This document shows positions 27,501-38,700 of a stretch of 64,000 nt of DNA, one piece after another. Made by a program: the position numbers and the translations under genes. Source of the stretch: Micromussa lordhowensis (lineage: Eukaryota; Cnidaria; Anthozoa; Scleractinia; Lobophylliidae); assembly GCA_964020085.1 (NCBI GenBank), contig OZ026596.1, positions 17,471,795 to 17,535,794 on the forward strand, written 5' to 3'. Positions within the stretch are counted from its first letter, which is position 1, and the number at the start of each line of letters is the position of its first letter. The notes beneath the pieces are model-generated. The model had not been told where the DNA came from. It did no database searches and saw only the letters and a list, made by a program, of their open reading frames with translations.

Positions 27501-29330
27501 AACAGCTGTCATTGCTGGCGCAAAATAAACAAAACAGCTTTCATTGTTGGCGCAAAATAAACAAAACCGCTGTCATTGTTGGCGCAAAATAAACAAAACA
27601 GCTGTCATTGCTGGCGCAAAATAAACAAAACAGCGCTCATTGTTGGCGCAAAATAAACAAAACAGCTGCCATTGTTGGGGGGAAATAAACAAAACAGCTG
27701 TCATTGCTGGCGCAAAATAAACAAAACAGCGCTCATTGTTGGCGCAAAACAAACAAAACAGCTGTCATTGTTGGCGTAAAATAAACAAAACAGCTGTCAT
27801 TGTTGGCGTAAAAAAAACAAAACAGCTGTCATTGCTGGCGCAAAATAAACAAAACAGCGCTCATTGTTGGCACAAAACAAACAAAACAGCTGTCATTGTT
27901 GGCGTAAAATAAACAAAACTGCTGTCATTGTTGGCGTAAAACAAACAAAACAGCTGTCATTGTTGGCGCAAAATAAGCAAAACAGCTGTCATTGTTGGCG
28001 TAAAATAAACAAAACAGCTGTCATTTTTGGCGCAAAATAAACAAAAGAGCTGTCATTGTCGGGGCAAAATAAACAAAACAGCTCTCATTGTTGGCGCAAA
28101 ATAAACCAAAAAGCTGTCATTGTTTGCGCAAAGTAAACAAAACAGCTGTCATTGTTGGCGAAAAATAAACAAAACAGCTGTCATTGTTGGCGCAAAATAA
28201 ATAAAACAGCTGTCATTGTTGGCGCAAAATAAACAAAACAGCTGTCATTGTTATCGCAAAACAAACAAAACAGCTGTCATTGTGTGCGCAATATTAACAA
28301 AATAGCTGTGATTGTTGGCGAAAAATAAATAAAACCGCTGTCATTGTTGGCGCAAAATAAACAAAACAGCTGTCATTGCTGGCGCAAAATAAACAAAACA
28401 GCTGTCATTGTTGGCGCAAAAAAAGCAAAACAGCTGTCATTGTTGGCGTAAAATAAACAAAACAGCTGTCATTTTTGGCGCAAAATAAACAAAAGAGCTG
28501 TCATTGTCAGGGCAAAATAAACAAAACAGCTGTCATTGTTGGCGCAAAATAAACAAAAAAGCTGTCATTGTTTGCGCAAAATAAACAAAACAGCTGTCAT
28601 TGTTATCGCAAAACAAACAAAACAGCTGTCATTGTGTGCGCAATATCAATGAAATAGCTGTCATTGTTGGCGAAAAATAAATAAAACAGCTGCCATTGTT
28701 GGCGCAAAATAAACAAAACAGCTGTCATTGTTGGCGCAAAATAAACAAAACCGCTGTCATTGTTGGCGCAAAATAAACAAAACAGCTGTCATTGCTGGCG
28801 CAAAATAAACAAAACAGCTGTCATTGTTGGCGCAAAATAAGCAAAACAGCTGTCATTGTTGGCGTAAAATAAACAAAACAGCTGTCATTTATGGTGCAAA
28901 ATAAACAAAAGAGCTGTCATTGTCGGGGCAAAATAAACAAAACAGCTGTCATTGTTGGCGCAAAATAAACAAAACAGCTGTCATTGTTGGCGCAAAATAA
29001 GCAAAACAGCTGTCATTGTTGGCGTAAAATAAACAAAACAGCTGTCATTTTTGGCGCAAAATAAACAAAAGAGCTGTCATTGTCGGGGCAAAATAAACAA
29101 AACAGCTGTCGTTGTTGGCGCAAAATAAACAAAAAAGCTGTCATTGTTGGCGCAAAATAAACAAAACAGCTGTCATTGTTATCGCAAAACAAACAAAACA
29201 GCTATCATTGTGTGCGCAATATCAATGAAATAGCTGTCATTGTTGGCGAAAAATAAATAAAACAGCTGCCATTGTTGGCGCAAAATAAACAAAACAGCTG
29301 TCATTGTTGGCGCAAAATAAACAAAACCGC

Positions 29331-29360
29331 TGTCATAGTTTATTGTTTATAAACAGCTGT
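29331..29360. other. Aberrant monomer junction in the satellite
   Basis: One monomer is replaced by GTCATAGTTTATTG joined to TTTATAAACAGCTG, which contains the 10-bp palindrome GTTTATAAAC (29345-29354). The spacer word and A-rich half are scrambled. This looks like a rearrangement scar about 500 bp before the LINE, where the array changes from the mixed 26.5-29.3 kb zone back to standard monomers. Confidence 0.6.
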
Positions 29361-29847
29361 CATTGCTGGCGCAAAATAAACAAAAGAGCTGTCGTTGTTG
29401 GCACAAAATAAACAAAACAGCTGTCATTGCTGGCGCAAAATAAACAAAAAAGCTGTCATTGTTGGCGCAATATAAACAAAACAGCTGTCATTGTTGGCGC
29501 AAAATAAACAAAACAGCTGTCATTGTTGGCGCAAAATAAACAACACAGCTGTCATTGTTGGCGCAAAATAAACAAAACAGCTGTCATTGTTTGCGCAAAA
29601 TAAACAAAACAGCTGTCATTATTCGCGCAAAATAAACAAAACAGCTGTCACTGTTATCGGAAAATAAACAAAACAGCTGTCATTGTTATCGGAAAATAAA
29701 CAAAACAGCTGTCATTGCTGGCGCAAAATAAACAAAACAGCTGTCATTGTTGGCGCAAAATATACAAAACAGCTGTTAATTTTGGCGCAAAATAAACAAA
29801 ACAGCTGTCATTGTTGGCGCAAAATAAACAAAACAGCTGTCATTGTC

Positions 29848-31314
29848 AATATCAGTGCTCGTCTACTGAAAGATTCAGCCTCAGCAATCAGTGCCAGCCT
29901 TACTAGATTATTTAATCTTTCGCTGTAAACTCGCACCTTTCCTTCTCTTTGGAAATCTGGAAAAGTGGCAGCGTTATTCAAGAAAGGTGATCGCTGTGAT
30001 GCTAACAATTACAGACCCATCACTGTGCTGCCAACGATCAGTAAAATTCTAGAAAAAGCCGTATACACCCAACTGTATGCTTATCTTATGAACAATGGGA
30101 TCCTTACATCTAAGCAATTTGGGTTCAGACCGAAGTTATCGACTGCAACAGCCTTGACTCATTTTACAGACAATATCCTCCAGAATATGGACGCTGGTTC
30201 TTTTACAGGTGCTGTTTTTCTGGATCTGTCTAAGGCCTTCGATACAGTGGATCATCCCCTGCTGCTGCAAAAGTTGACGAATATCGGTCTCACCACCTCT
30301 ACCACCCAGTGGTTTAGATCGTACCTCATAAACAGATCACAAATTACATTGGTTGGAGATACTCACTCTGCTTCTACCGATATGCCGGCTATTGGAGTAC
30401 CCCAAGGTAGTATATTGGGACCTTTACTGTTTTTAATTTACGTGAATGATCTTCCGGACTGTCATCTGGCAAGTGCTATTATTCTTTATGCTGACGATAC
30501 TGTACTCTATTACTCATCCAAAAGCGTCAGTGATCTTGAACATCACATCAATGCTGACTTGGGGACAGTGTCTGAGTGGTTCTCTAGAAATCTCCTGACA
30601 CTCAACATATCCAAATGTAATTTTGTTATCTTTGGAAGTCCTCAGAAACTGATTCGTATTCAAGGCATCTCAGTTAAAGTGGAGGGCACTAGTATTGAAA
30701 GATCTCAATCTTTCAAATACCTAGGCGTTACGCTTCATCAGTCTATGTCCTGGGCAGATCATGTTGATGCTATCAGCATGAAGATTAATCAGAGAATAGG
30801 CCTAATCAGGAGAATCAGGAATCTATTGCCGTTACAAGCTAGAGTTGCCTTGTACAATGCCCTAATCCTCCCTCTTTTCGATTACGGAGACGTTATATGG
30901 GGGGACAAGAACAATGACACCATTATGTCAGAATTACAGATTCTACAGAATAAAGCTGCTAAAGTTATGCTAGGGCAACCACCCCGAAGCTCGTCAACCG
31001 AAGCACTGAAGAGTCTTGATCTGAAGTCACTCTCCACGAGAAGGCTTTTTCACCGCTGCATCGCAACCCACAAGTGTCTTATTGGAGAAACCGATTTCAA
31101 CTTTAATTTAACTAAAAATCAAGCTATTCATTCATACAACACAAGACACTCTAATGATATTCGCTTACCCCTACCCAGAACAAACTGGGGTAAACAAACT
31201 TTTAGTTTTCATGCCGCGAAAGACTGGAACAGACTTCCAACTGATTTAAAAGAGTGTACTTTTTTATCTATTTTTAAATCCAAGTTGAAAACGTTTTTAA
31301 AAGATCTTAGTTAA
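29848..31314 (+). pseudogene. LINE reverse transcriptase (ORF2 C-terminal part), interrupted by a stop
   Basis: One reading frame runs from the left junction to TAA at 31312-31314, broken once by TAA at 29926-29928. Before that stop are 26 codons (NISARLLKDSA...LFNLSL) that resemble the start of the RT fingers domain. The 449-codon open part follows from a GTG at 29965, which is only the first possible start after the stop and not a natural one. Counting from that GTG, YRPI is at 16-19. Motif A (FLDLSKAFD) is at 85-93 with catalytic Asp87. Motif B (GVPQGSILGP) is at 144-153. Motif C (YADD) is at 175-178, encoded at 30487-30498. A thumb-like KYLGV is at 251-255, and the conserved AKDWNRLP tail is at 418-425. 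The three catalytic aspartates are present, so decay looks recent. The missing endonuclease and the stop mean it cannot be an autonomous element. In life the enzyme copies its own RNA into a nicked chromosomal target. Confidence 0.93.
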
Positions 31315-31397
31315 TTTTTAAACCTCGAAATTTTGTAAAACTTTGTAACATATTTTACTTTTTCGTGAAAATTTTTTAATTAGTTAATTAATGCATG

Positions 31398-31437
31398 AGG
31401 GCCCCACTGAAGACCGCCTTGGCGAGTTGGGCTCCCT
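31398..31437 (+). other. LINE 3' UTR stem-loop
   Basis: Imperfect inverted repeat in the LINE 3' UTR. The outer arms AGGG (31398-31401) and CCCT (31434-31437) pair. CCCACT (31403-31408) can pair with AGTTGGG (31425-31431) allowing one bulge. CGCC (31415-31418) and GGCG (31421-31424) form an inner hairpin with a TT loop. Several CR1/L2-type LINEs carry a 3' hairpin that their reverse transcriptase recognises. The position here, just before the tail repeats, fits that role, but the function is inferred. The rest of the 3' UTR (31315-31397) is AT-rich and featureless. Confidence 0.6.
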
Positions 31438-31445
31438 CTTTAAAA

Positions 31446-31472
31446 ATTATTATTATTATTATTATTATTATT
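31446..31472 (+). repeat. (ATT)9 microsatellite tail of the LINE
   Basis: Nine uninterrupted ATT triplets, followed directly by satellite sequence beginning GTTATCGC. Short tandem 3' tails rather than poly(A) are typical of CR1/L2-like LINEs. The last triplet merges with the array word ATTGT, so the exact junction is ambiguous by a few bases. Confidence 0.9.
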
Positions 31473-33489
31473 GTTATCGCAAAACAAACAAAACAGCTGT
31501 CATTGTGTGCGCAATATAAACAAAATAGCTGTCATTGTTGGCGAAAGATAAATAAAACAGCTGTCATTGTTGGCGCAAAATAAACAAAACAGCTGTCATT
31601 GTTGGCGCAAAATAAACTAAACAGCTGTCATTAATGGGGCGAAATAAACAAAACAGCTGTCATTGTTGGCACAAAATAAACAAAACAGCTGTCATTGTTG
31701 GCGCAAAATAAACAAAACAGCTGTCATTGTTAGCGCAAAATAAACAAAACAGCTGTCATTGTTGGCGCGAAATAAACAAAACAGCTGTCAATGTTGGCCC
31801 AAAATAAACAAAACAGCTGTCATTGTTGGCGGAAAATAAACAAAACAGCTGTCATTGTTGGCGCAAAATAAACAAAACAGCTGTCATTGTTGGCGCAAAA
31901 TAAACAAAACAGCTGTCATTGTTGGCGTGAAATAAACAAAACAGCTGTCATTTTTGGCGCAAAATAAACAAAACAGCTGTCATTGTCGGGGCAAAATAAA
32001 CAAAACAGCTGTCATTGTTGGCGCAAAATAAACAAAACCGCTGTCATTGTTGGCGCAAAATAAACAAAACAGCTGTCATTGCTGGCGCAAAATAAACAAA
32101 ACAGCTGTCATTGCTGGCGCAAAATAAACAAAACAGCTGTCGTTGTTGGCGCAAAATAAACAAAACAGCTGTCATTGCTGGCGCAAAATAAACAAAAAAG
32201 CTGTCCTTGTTGGCGCAAAATAAACAAAACAGCTGTCATTGTTGGCGCAAAATAAACAAAACAGCTGTCATTGCTGGCGCAAAATAAACAAAAGAGCTGT
32301 CGTTGTTTGCGCAAAATAAACAAAACAGCTGTCATTGCTGGCACAAAATAAACAAAAAAGCTGTCATTGTTGGCGCAAAATAAACAAAACAGCTGTCATT
32401 GCTGGCGCAAAATAAAAAAAATAGCTGTCATTGTTGGCGCAAAATAAACAAAACAGCTGTCATTGTTGGCGCAAAATAAACAAAACAGCTGTCATTGTTA
32501 TCGCAAAATAAACAAAACAGCTGTCATTGCCGGCGCAAAATAAACAAAAAAGCTGTCATTGTTGGCGCAAAATAAACAAAACAGCTGTCATTGTTGGCGC
32601 AAAATAAACAAAACAGCTGTCATTGTTGGCGCAAAATAAACAAAACAGCTGTCATTGTTTGCGCAAAATAAACAAAACACCTGTCATTGTTGGCGCTAAA
32701 ATAAACAAACAGCTGTCATTGTTGGTGCAAAAAGAACAAAACAGCTGTCATTGTTGGCGCAAAAGAAACAAAACAGCTGTCATTGTTGGCGCAAAATAAA
32801 CAAAACAGCTTTCATTGTTGGCGCAAAATAAACAAAACAGCTCTCACTGTTATCGGAAAATAAACAAAACAGCTGTCATTGTTGGCGCAAAATAAACAAA
32901 ACACCTGTCACTGTTATCGGAAAATAAACAAAACAGCTGTCATTGTTGGCGCAAAATAAACAAAACAGCTGTCATTGCTGGCCCAAAATAAACAAAACAG
33001 CTTTCATTGTTGGCGCAAAATAAACAAAACCGCTGTCATTGTTGGCGCAAAATAAACAAAACAGCTGTCATTGCTGGCGCAAAATAAACAAAACAGCGCT
33101 CATTGTTGGCGCAAAATAAACAAAACAGCTGCCATTGTTGGGGGGAAATAAACAAAACAGCTGTCATTGCTGGCGCAAAATAAACAAAACAGCTGTCATT
33201 GTTGGCGCAAAATAAACAAAACAGCTGTCATTGTTGGCGTGAAATAGACAAAACAGCTGTCATTTTTGGCGCAAAATAAACAAAACAGCTGTCATTGTCG
33301 GGGCAAAATAAACAAAACAGCTGTCATTGTTGGTGCAAAATAAACAAAACCGCTGTCATTGTTGGCGCAAAATAAACAAAACAGCTGTCATTGCTGGCGC
33401 AAAATAAACAAAACAGCTGTCATTGTTGGCGCAAAACAAACAAAACAGCTGTCATTGTTATCGCAAAACAAACAAAACAGTTGTCATAT

Positions 33490-35700
33490 TTGGCGCAATA
33501 TAAACAAAATAGCTGTCATTGTTGACGAAAAATAAACAAAACAGCTGTCATTGTTGGCGTGAAATAAACAAAACAGCTGTCATTTTTGGCGCAAAATAAA
33601 CAAAACAACTGTCATTGTTTCCGCAAAAGAAACAAAACAGCTGTTATTGTTGGCGCGAAACAAAAACAAAACAGCTGTCATTGTTGGCGCAAAATAAACA
33701 AAACAGCTGTTATTGTTGGCGCAAAAGAAACAAAACGGCTGTCATTGTTGGCGCAAAATAAACAAAAACAGCTGTCATTGTTGGCGCAAAATAAACATAA
33801 CCGCTGTCATTGTTGGCGCAAAATAAACAAAACAGCTGTCATTGCTGGCTTAAAATAAACAAAACAGCTGTCATTGCTGGCGCAAAATAAACAAAACAGC
33901 TGTCGTTGTTGGCGCAAAATAAACAAAACAGCTGTCATTGCTGGCGCAAAATAAACAAAAAAGCTGTCATTGTTGGCGCAAAATAAAAAAAAACAGCTTT
34001 CATTGTTGGCGCAAAATAAACAAAACAGCTGTCATTGTTGGCGTGAAATAAACAAAACAGCTGTCATTGTTATCGCAAAATAAACAAAACAGCTGTCATT
34101 GCCGGCGCAAAATAAACAAAAAAGCTGTCATAGTTGGCGCAAAATAAACAAAACAGCTGTCATTGTTGGCGCAAAATAAACAAAACAGCTGTCATTGTTG
34201 GCGCAAAATAAACAAAACAGCTGTCATTGTTTGCGCAAAATAAACAAAACACCTGTCATTGTTGGCGCTAAAATAAACAAACAGCTGTCATTGTTGGTGC
34301 AAAAAGAACAAAACAGCTGTCATTGTTGGCGCAAAATAAACAAAACAGCTGTCATTGTTGGCGCAAAATAAACAAAACAGCTTTCATTGTTGGCGCAAAA
34401 TAAACAAAACAGCTGTCACTGTTATCGGAAAATAAACAAAACAGCTGTCATTGTTGGCGCAAAATAAACAAAACCGCTGTCACTGTTATCGGAAAATAAA
34501 CAAAACAGCTGTCATTGTTGGCGCAAAATAAACAAAACAGCTGTCATTGCTGGCCCAAAATAAACAAAACAGCTTTCATTGTTGGCGCAAAATAAACAAA
34601 ACCGCTGTCATTGTTGGCGCAAAATAAACAAAACAGCTGTCATTGCTGGCGCAAAATAAACAAAACAGCGCTCATTGTTGGCGCAAAATAAACAAAACAG
34701 CTGCCATTGTTGGGGGGAAATAAACAAAACAGCTGTTATTGCTGGCGCAAAATAAACAAAACAGCGCTCATTGTTGGTGCAAAACAAACAAAACAGAGCA
34801 AAGCTGTTATTATTGGCGCAAAATAAACAAAACAGCTGCCATTGTTGGGGGGAAATAAACAAAACAGCTGTCATTGTTGGCGCAAAATAAACAAAACAGC
34901 TGTCATTGTTGGCGCAAAATAAACAAAACAGCTTTCATTGTTGGCGCAAAATAAACAAAACCGCTGTCATTGTTGGCGCAAAATAAACAAAACAGCTGTC
35001 ATTGCTGGCGCAAAATAAACAAAACAGCGCTCATTGTTGGCGCAAAATAAACAAAACAGCTGTCATTGTTGGCGCAAAATAAACAAAACAGCTGTCATTT
35101 TTGGCGCAAAATAAACAAAACAGCTGTCATTGCTGGCGCAAAATAAACAAAACAGCTGTCATTGCTGGCGCAAAACAAACAAAACAGCTGTCATTGTTAT
35201 CGCAAAACAAACAAAACAGCGGTCATTGTTGGCGCAATATAAACAAAATAGCTGTCATTGTTGACGAAAAATAAACAAAACAGCTGTCATTGTTGGCGTG
35301 AAATAAACAAAACAGCTGTCATTTTTGGCGCAAAATAAACAAAACAACTGTCATTGTTTCCGCAAAAGAAACAAAACAGCTGTTATTGTTGGCGCGAAAC
35401 AAAAACAAAACAGCTGTCATGGTTGGCGCAAAATAAACAAAACAGCTGTTATTGTTGGCGCAAAAGAAACAAAACGGCTGTCATTGTTGGCGCAAAATAA
35501 ACAAAAACAGCTGTCATTGTTGGCGCAAAATAAACATAACCGCTGTCATTGTTGGCGCAAAATAAACAAAACAGCTGTCATTGCTGGCGCAAAATAAACA
35601 AAACAGCTGTCATTGCTGGCGCAAAATAAACAAAACAGCTGTCGTTGTTGGCGCAAAATAAACAAAACAGCTGTCATTGCTGGCGCAAAATAAACAAAAA
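33490..35700 (+). repeat. 1.739-kb offset duplication
   Basis: About 33.49-33.98 kb recurs at about 35.22-35.7 kb. Both copies hold the run TTTCCGCAAAAGAAAC, GCGCGAAACAAAAAC and GCAAAAGAAACAAAACGG in the same order. A related cassette appears near 20.66 kb, 23.73 kb and 55.9 kb, so it is an older, dispersed sub-family. Confidence 0.7.
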
Positions 35701-38700
35701 AGCTGTCATTGTTGGCGCAAAATAAACAAAACAGCTGTCATTTTTGGCGCAAAATAAACAAAACAGCTGTCATTGCTGGCGCAAAATAAACAAAAGAGCT
35801 GTCGTTGTTTGCGCAAAATAAACAAAACAGCTGTCATTGCTGGCACAAAATAAACAAAAAAGCTGTCATTGTTGGCGCAAAATAAACAAAACAGCTGTCA
35901 TTGCTGGCGCAAAATAAAAAAATAGCTGTCATTGTTGGCGCAAAATAAACAACACAGCTGTCATTGTTGGCGTGAAATAAACAAAACAGCTGTCATTGTT
36001 ATCGCAAAATAAACAAAACAGCTGTCATTGCCGGCGCAAAATAAACAAAAAAGCTGTCATTGTTGGCGCAAAATAAACAAAACAGCTGTCGTTGTTGGCG
36101 CAAAATAAACCAAACAGCTGTCATTGTTGGCGCAAAAAAAAACAAAACAGCTGTCATTGTTTGCGCAAAATAAACAAAACACCTGTCATTGTTGGCGCTA
36201 AAATAGACAAACAGCTGTCATTGTTGGTGCAAAAAGAACAAAACAGCTGTCATTGTTGGCGCAAAAGAAACAAAACGGCTGTCATTGTTGGCGCAAAATA
36301 AACAAAACAGCTTTCATTGTTGGCGCAAAATAAACAAAACAGCTGTCACTGTTATCGGAAAATAAACAAAACAGCTGTCATTGTTGGCGCAAAATAAACA
36401 AAACAGCTGTCACTGTTATCGGAAAATAAACAAAACAGCTGTCATTGTTGGCGCAAAATAAACAAAACAGCTGTCATTGCTGGCCCAAAAAAAAAAACAG
36501 CTTTCATTGTTGGCGCAAAATAAACAAAACCGCTGTCATTGTTGGCGCAAAATAAACAAAACAGCTGTCATTGCTGGCGCGAAATAAACAAAACAGCGCT
36601 CATTGTTGGCGCAAAACAAACAAAACAGAGCAAAGCTGTTATTATTGGCACAAAATAAACAAAACAGCTGCCATTGTTGGGGGGAAATAAACAAAACAAC
36701 TGTCATTGTTGGCGCAAAATAAACAAAACAGCTGTCATTGTTGGCGCAAAATAAACAAAACAGCTTTCATTGTTGGCGCAAAATAAACAAAACCGCTGTC
36801 ATTGTTGGCGCAAAATAAACAAAACAGCTGTCATTGCTGGCGCAAAATAAACAAAACAGCGCTCATTGTTGGCGCAAAATAAACAAAACAGCTGCCATTG
36901 TTGGGGGTAAATAAACAAAACAGCTGTCATTGCTGGCGCAAAATAAACAAAACAGCGCTCATTGTTGGCGCAAAACAAACAAAACAGAGCAAAGCTGTTA
37001 TTGTTGGCGCAAAATAAACAAAACAGCTGCCATTGTTGGGGGAAACAAACAAAACAGCTGTCATTGTTGGCGCAAAATAAACAAAACAGCTGTCATTGTT
37101 GGCACAAAATAAACAAAACAGCTGTCATTGTTGGCGCAAAATAAACAAAACAGCTGTCATTGTTGGCGCAAAATAAACAAAACAGCTGTCATTGTTGGCG
37201 CAAAATAAACAAAACAGCTGGCATTGTTGGCGCAAAATAAACAAAACAGCTGTCATTGTTGGCGTGAAATAAACAAAACAGCTGTCATTTTTGGCGCAAA
37301 ATAAACAAAACAGCTGTCATTGTCAGGCAAAATAAACAAAACAGCTGTCATTGTTGGCGCAAAATAAACAAAACAGCTGTCATTGTTTGCGCAAAATGAA
37401 CAAAACAGCTGTCATTGTTGGCGCAAAATAAACAAAACAGCTGTCATTGTTGGCACAAAATAAACAAAACAGCTGTCATTGTTGGTGCAAAATCAACAAA
37501 ACAGCTGTCATTGCTGGCGCAAAATAAACAAAACAGCTGTCATTGTTATCGGAAAGTAAACAAAAGAGCTGTCATTGTAGGTGCAAAATAAACAAAACAG
37601 CTGTCATTTGCTGGCGCAAAATAAACAAAACAGCTTTCATTGTTATTGCAAAATAAACAAACCAGCTGTCATTGTTTACGCAAAATAAACAAAACAGCTG
37701 TCATTGTTAGCGCAAAATAAACAAAACAGCTGTCATTGTTGGCGCGAAATAAACAAAACAGCTGTCATTGTTGGCCCAAACTAAACAAAACAGCTGTCAT
37801 TGTTGGCGCAAAATAAACAAAACAGCTGTCATTGTTGGCGCAAAAGAAACAAAACAGCTGTCGCTGTTATCGGAAAATAAACAAAACAGCTGTCATTGTT
37901 GGCGCAAAATGAACAAAACAGCTGTCATTGCTGGCGCAAAATAAACAAAACAGCTTTCATTGTTCGCGCAAAATAAACAAAACCGCTGTCATTGTTGGCG
38001 CAAAATAAACAAAACAGCTGTCATTGTTGGCGCTAAAATAAACAAACAGCTGTCATTGTTGGCGCAAAAAGAACAAAACAGCTGTCATTGTTGGCGCAAA
38101 AGAAACAAAACAGCTGTCAATGTTAGCGCAAAATAAACAAAACAGCTTTCATTGTTGGCGGAAAATAAACAAAACAGCTGTCACTGTTATCGGAAAATAA
38201 ACAAAACAGCTGTCATTGTTGGCGCAAAATAAACAAAACAGCTGTCACTGTTATCGGAAAATAAACAAAACAGCTGTCATTGTTGGCGCAAAATAAAGAA
38301 AACAGCTGTCATTGCTGGCGCAAAATAAACAAAACAGCTGTCATTGTTATCGGAAAATAAACAAAACAGCTGTCATTGTTGGCGCAAAATAAACAAAACA
38401 GCTGTCATTGTTTTCGCAAAATAAACAAAACGGTTGTCATTGTTGGCGGAAAATATACAAAACAGCTGTCATTGTTATCGCAAAATAAACAAAACAGCTG
38501 TCATTGTTTTCGGAAAATAAACAAAACAGCTGTCATTGTTGGCGCAAAAAAAAAACAGCTGTCATTGTTGGCGCAAATAAACAAAACAGCTGTCATTGTT
38601 ATCGGAAAATAAACAAAACAGCTGTCATTGTTGGTGCAATATAAACAAAATAGCTGTCATTGTTGGCGAAAGATAAATAAAACAGCTGTCATTGTTGGCG

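Larger units (their letters stand above)
1..29846 (+). repeat. 32-bp satellite array, left block
   Basis: Uninterrupted head-to-tail array of a 32-bp monomer, made of GCAAAATAAACAAAAC followed by AGCTGTCATTGTTGGC. The period was confirmed by counting between successive TTGGCG landmarks (for example 421 and 453). All copies read lie on the plus strand. The core from AAACAAAACAG through CTGTCATTG is nearly invariant. Most differences fall in the following six or seven bases (TTGGCGC, CTGGCGC, TTATCGG, TTTGCGC, TTTTTGC, TTGACGC, TGTGCGC), with occasional length changes in the A-rich half. The block is organised into kilobase-scale duplicated segments listed separately. Monomers from about 26.5 to 29.3 kb are the most mixed, with frequent GCGCTCATTG and GGCGTAAAAT variants. 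I see no gene in the block. Its chromosomal role (centromeric, subtelomeric or interstitial) cannot be told from the sequence. Confidence 0.98.
29847..31472 (+). mobile_element. 5'-truncated non-LTR retrotransposon (LINE, CR1/L2-like) inserted in the satellite
   Basis: A 1.6-kb non-satellite segment replaces the array between ...GTCATTGT (ending 29846) and ATTGTTATCGC (from 31470). It holds, in order, the N-terminal part of a reverse transcriptase, the complete palm with YADD, the thumb and C-terminal region, a stop, a short AT-rich 3' UTR, a stem-loop and an (ATT)9 tail. The endonuclease and ORF1 are absent, as expected from 5' truncation during target-primed reverse transcription. The satellite monomers on the two sides join into the order seen at intact sites (for example near 11180, CATTGTTATCGC), so little or no array DNA was lost. 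The C-terminal HAAKDWNRLP region and the ATT tail suit the CR1/L2/Rex-type group. That assignment is from recall of the families and needs a search. Confidence 0.93.

Noticed and set aside
29808..30008. 66-codon minus-strand frame across the LINE left junction
   Set aside because: It crosses the satellite/LINE boundary and is antisense to the reverse transcriptase frame.
29965..31314. Treating the RT frame as an intact gene starting at 29965
   Set aside because: The first codon is GTG, and the same frame continues upstream past a TAA into recognisable RT sequence, so the start is an artefact and the gene is a truncated, interrupted copy.
31395..31583. 62-codon plus-strand frame with a run of isoleucines
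   Set aside because: It reads through the LINE 3' hairpin, the ATT tail (Ile codons) and the resumed satellite; an artefact of joining.
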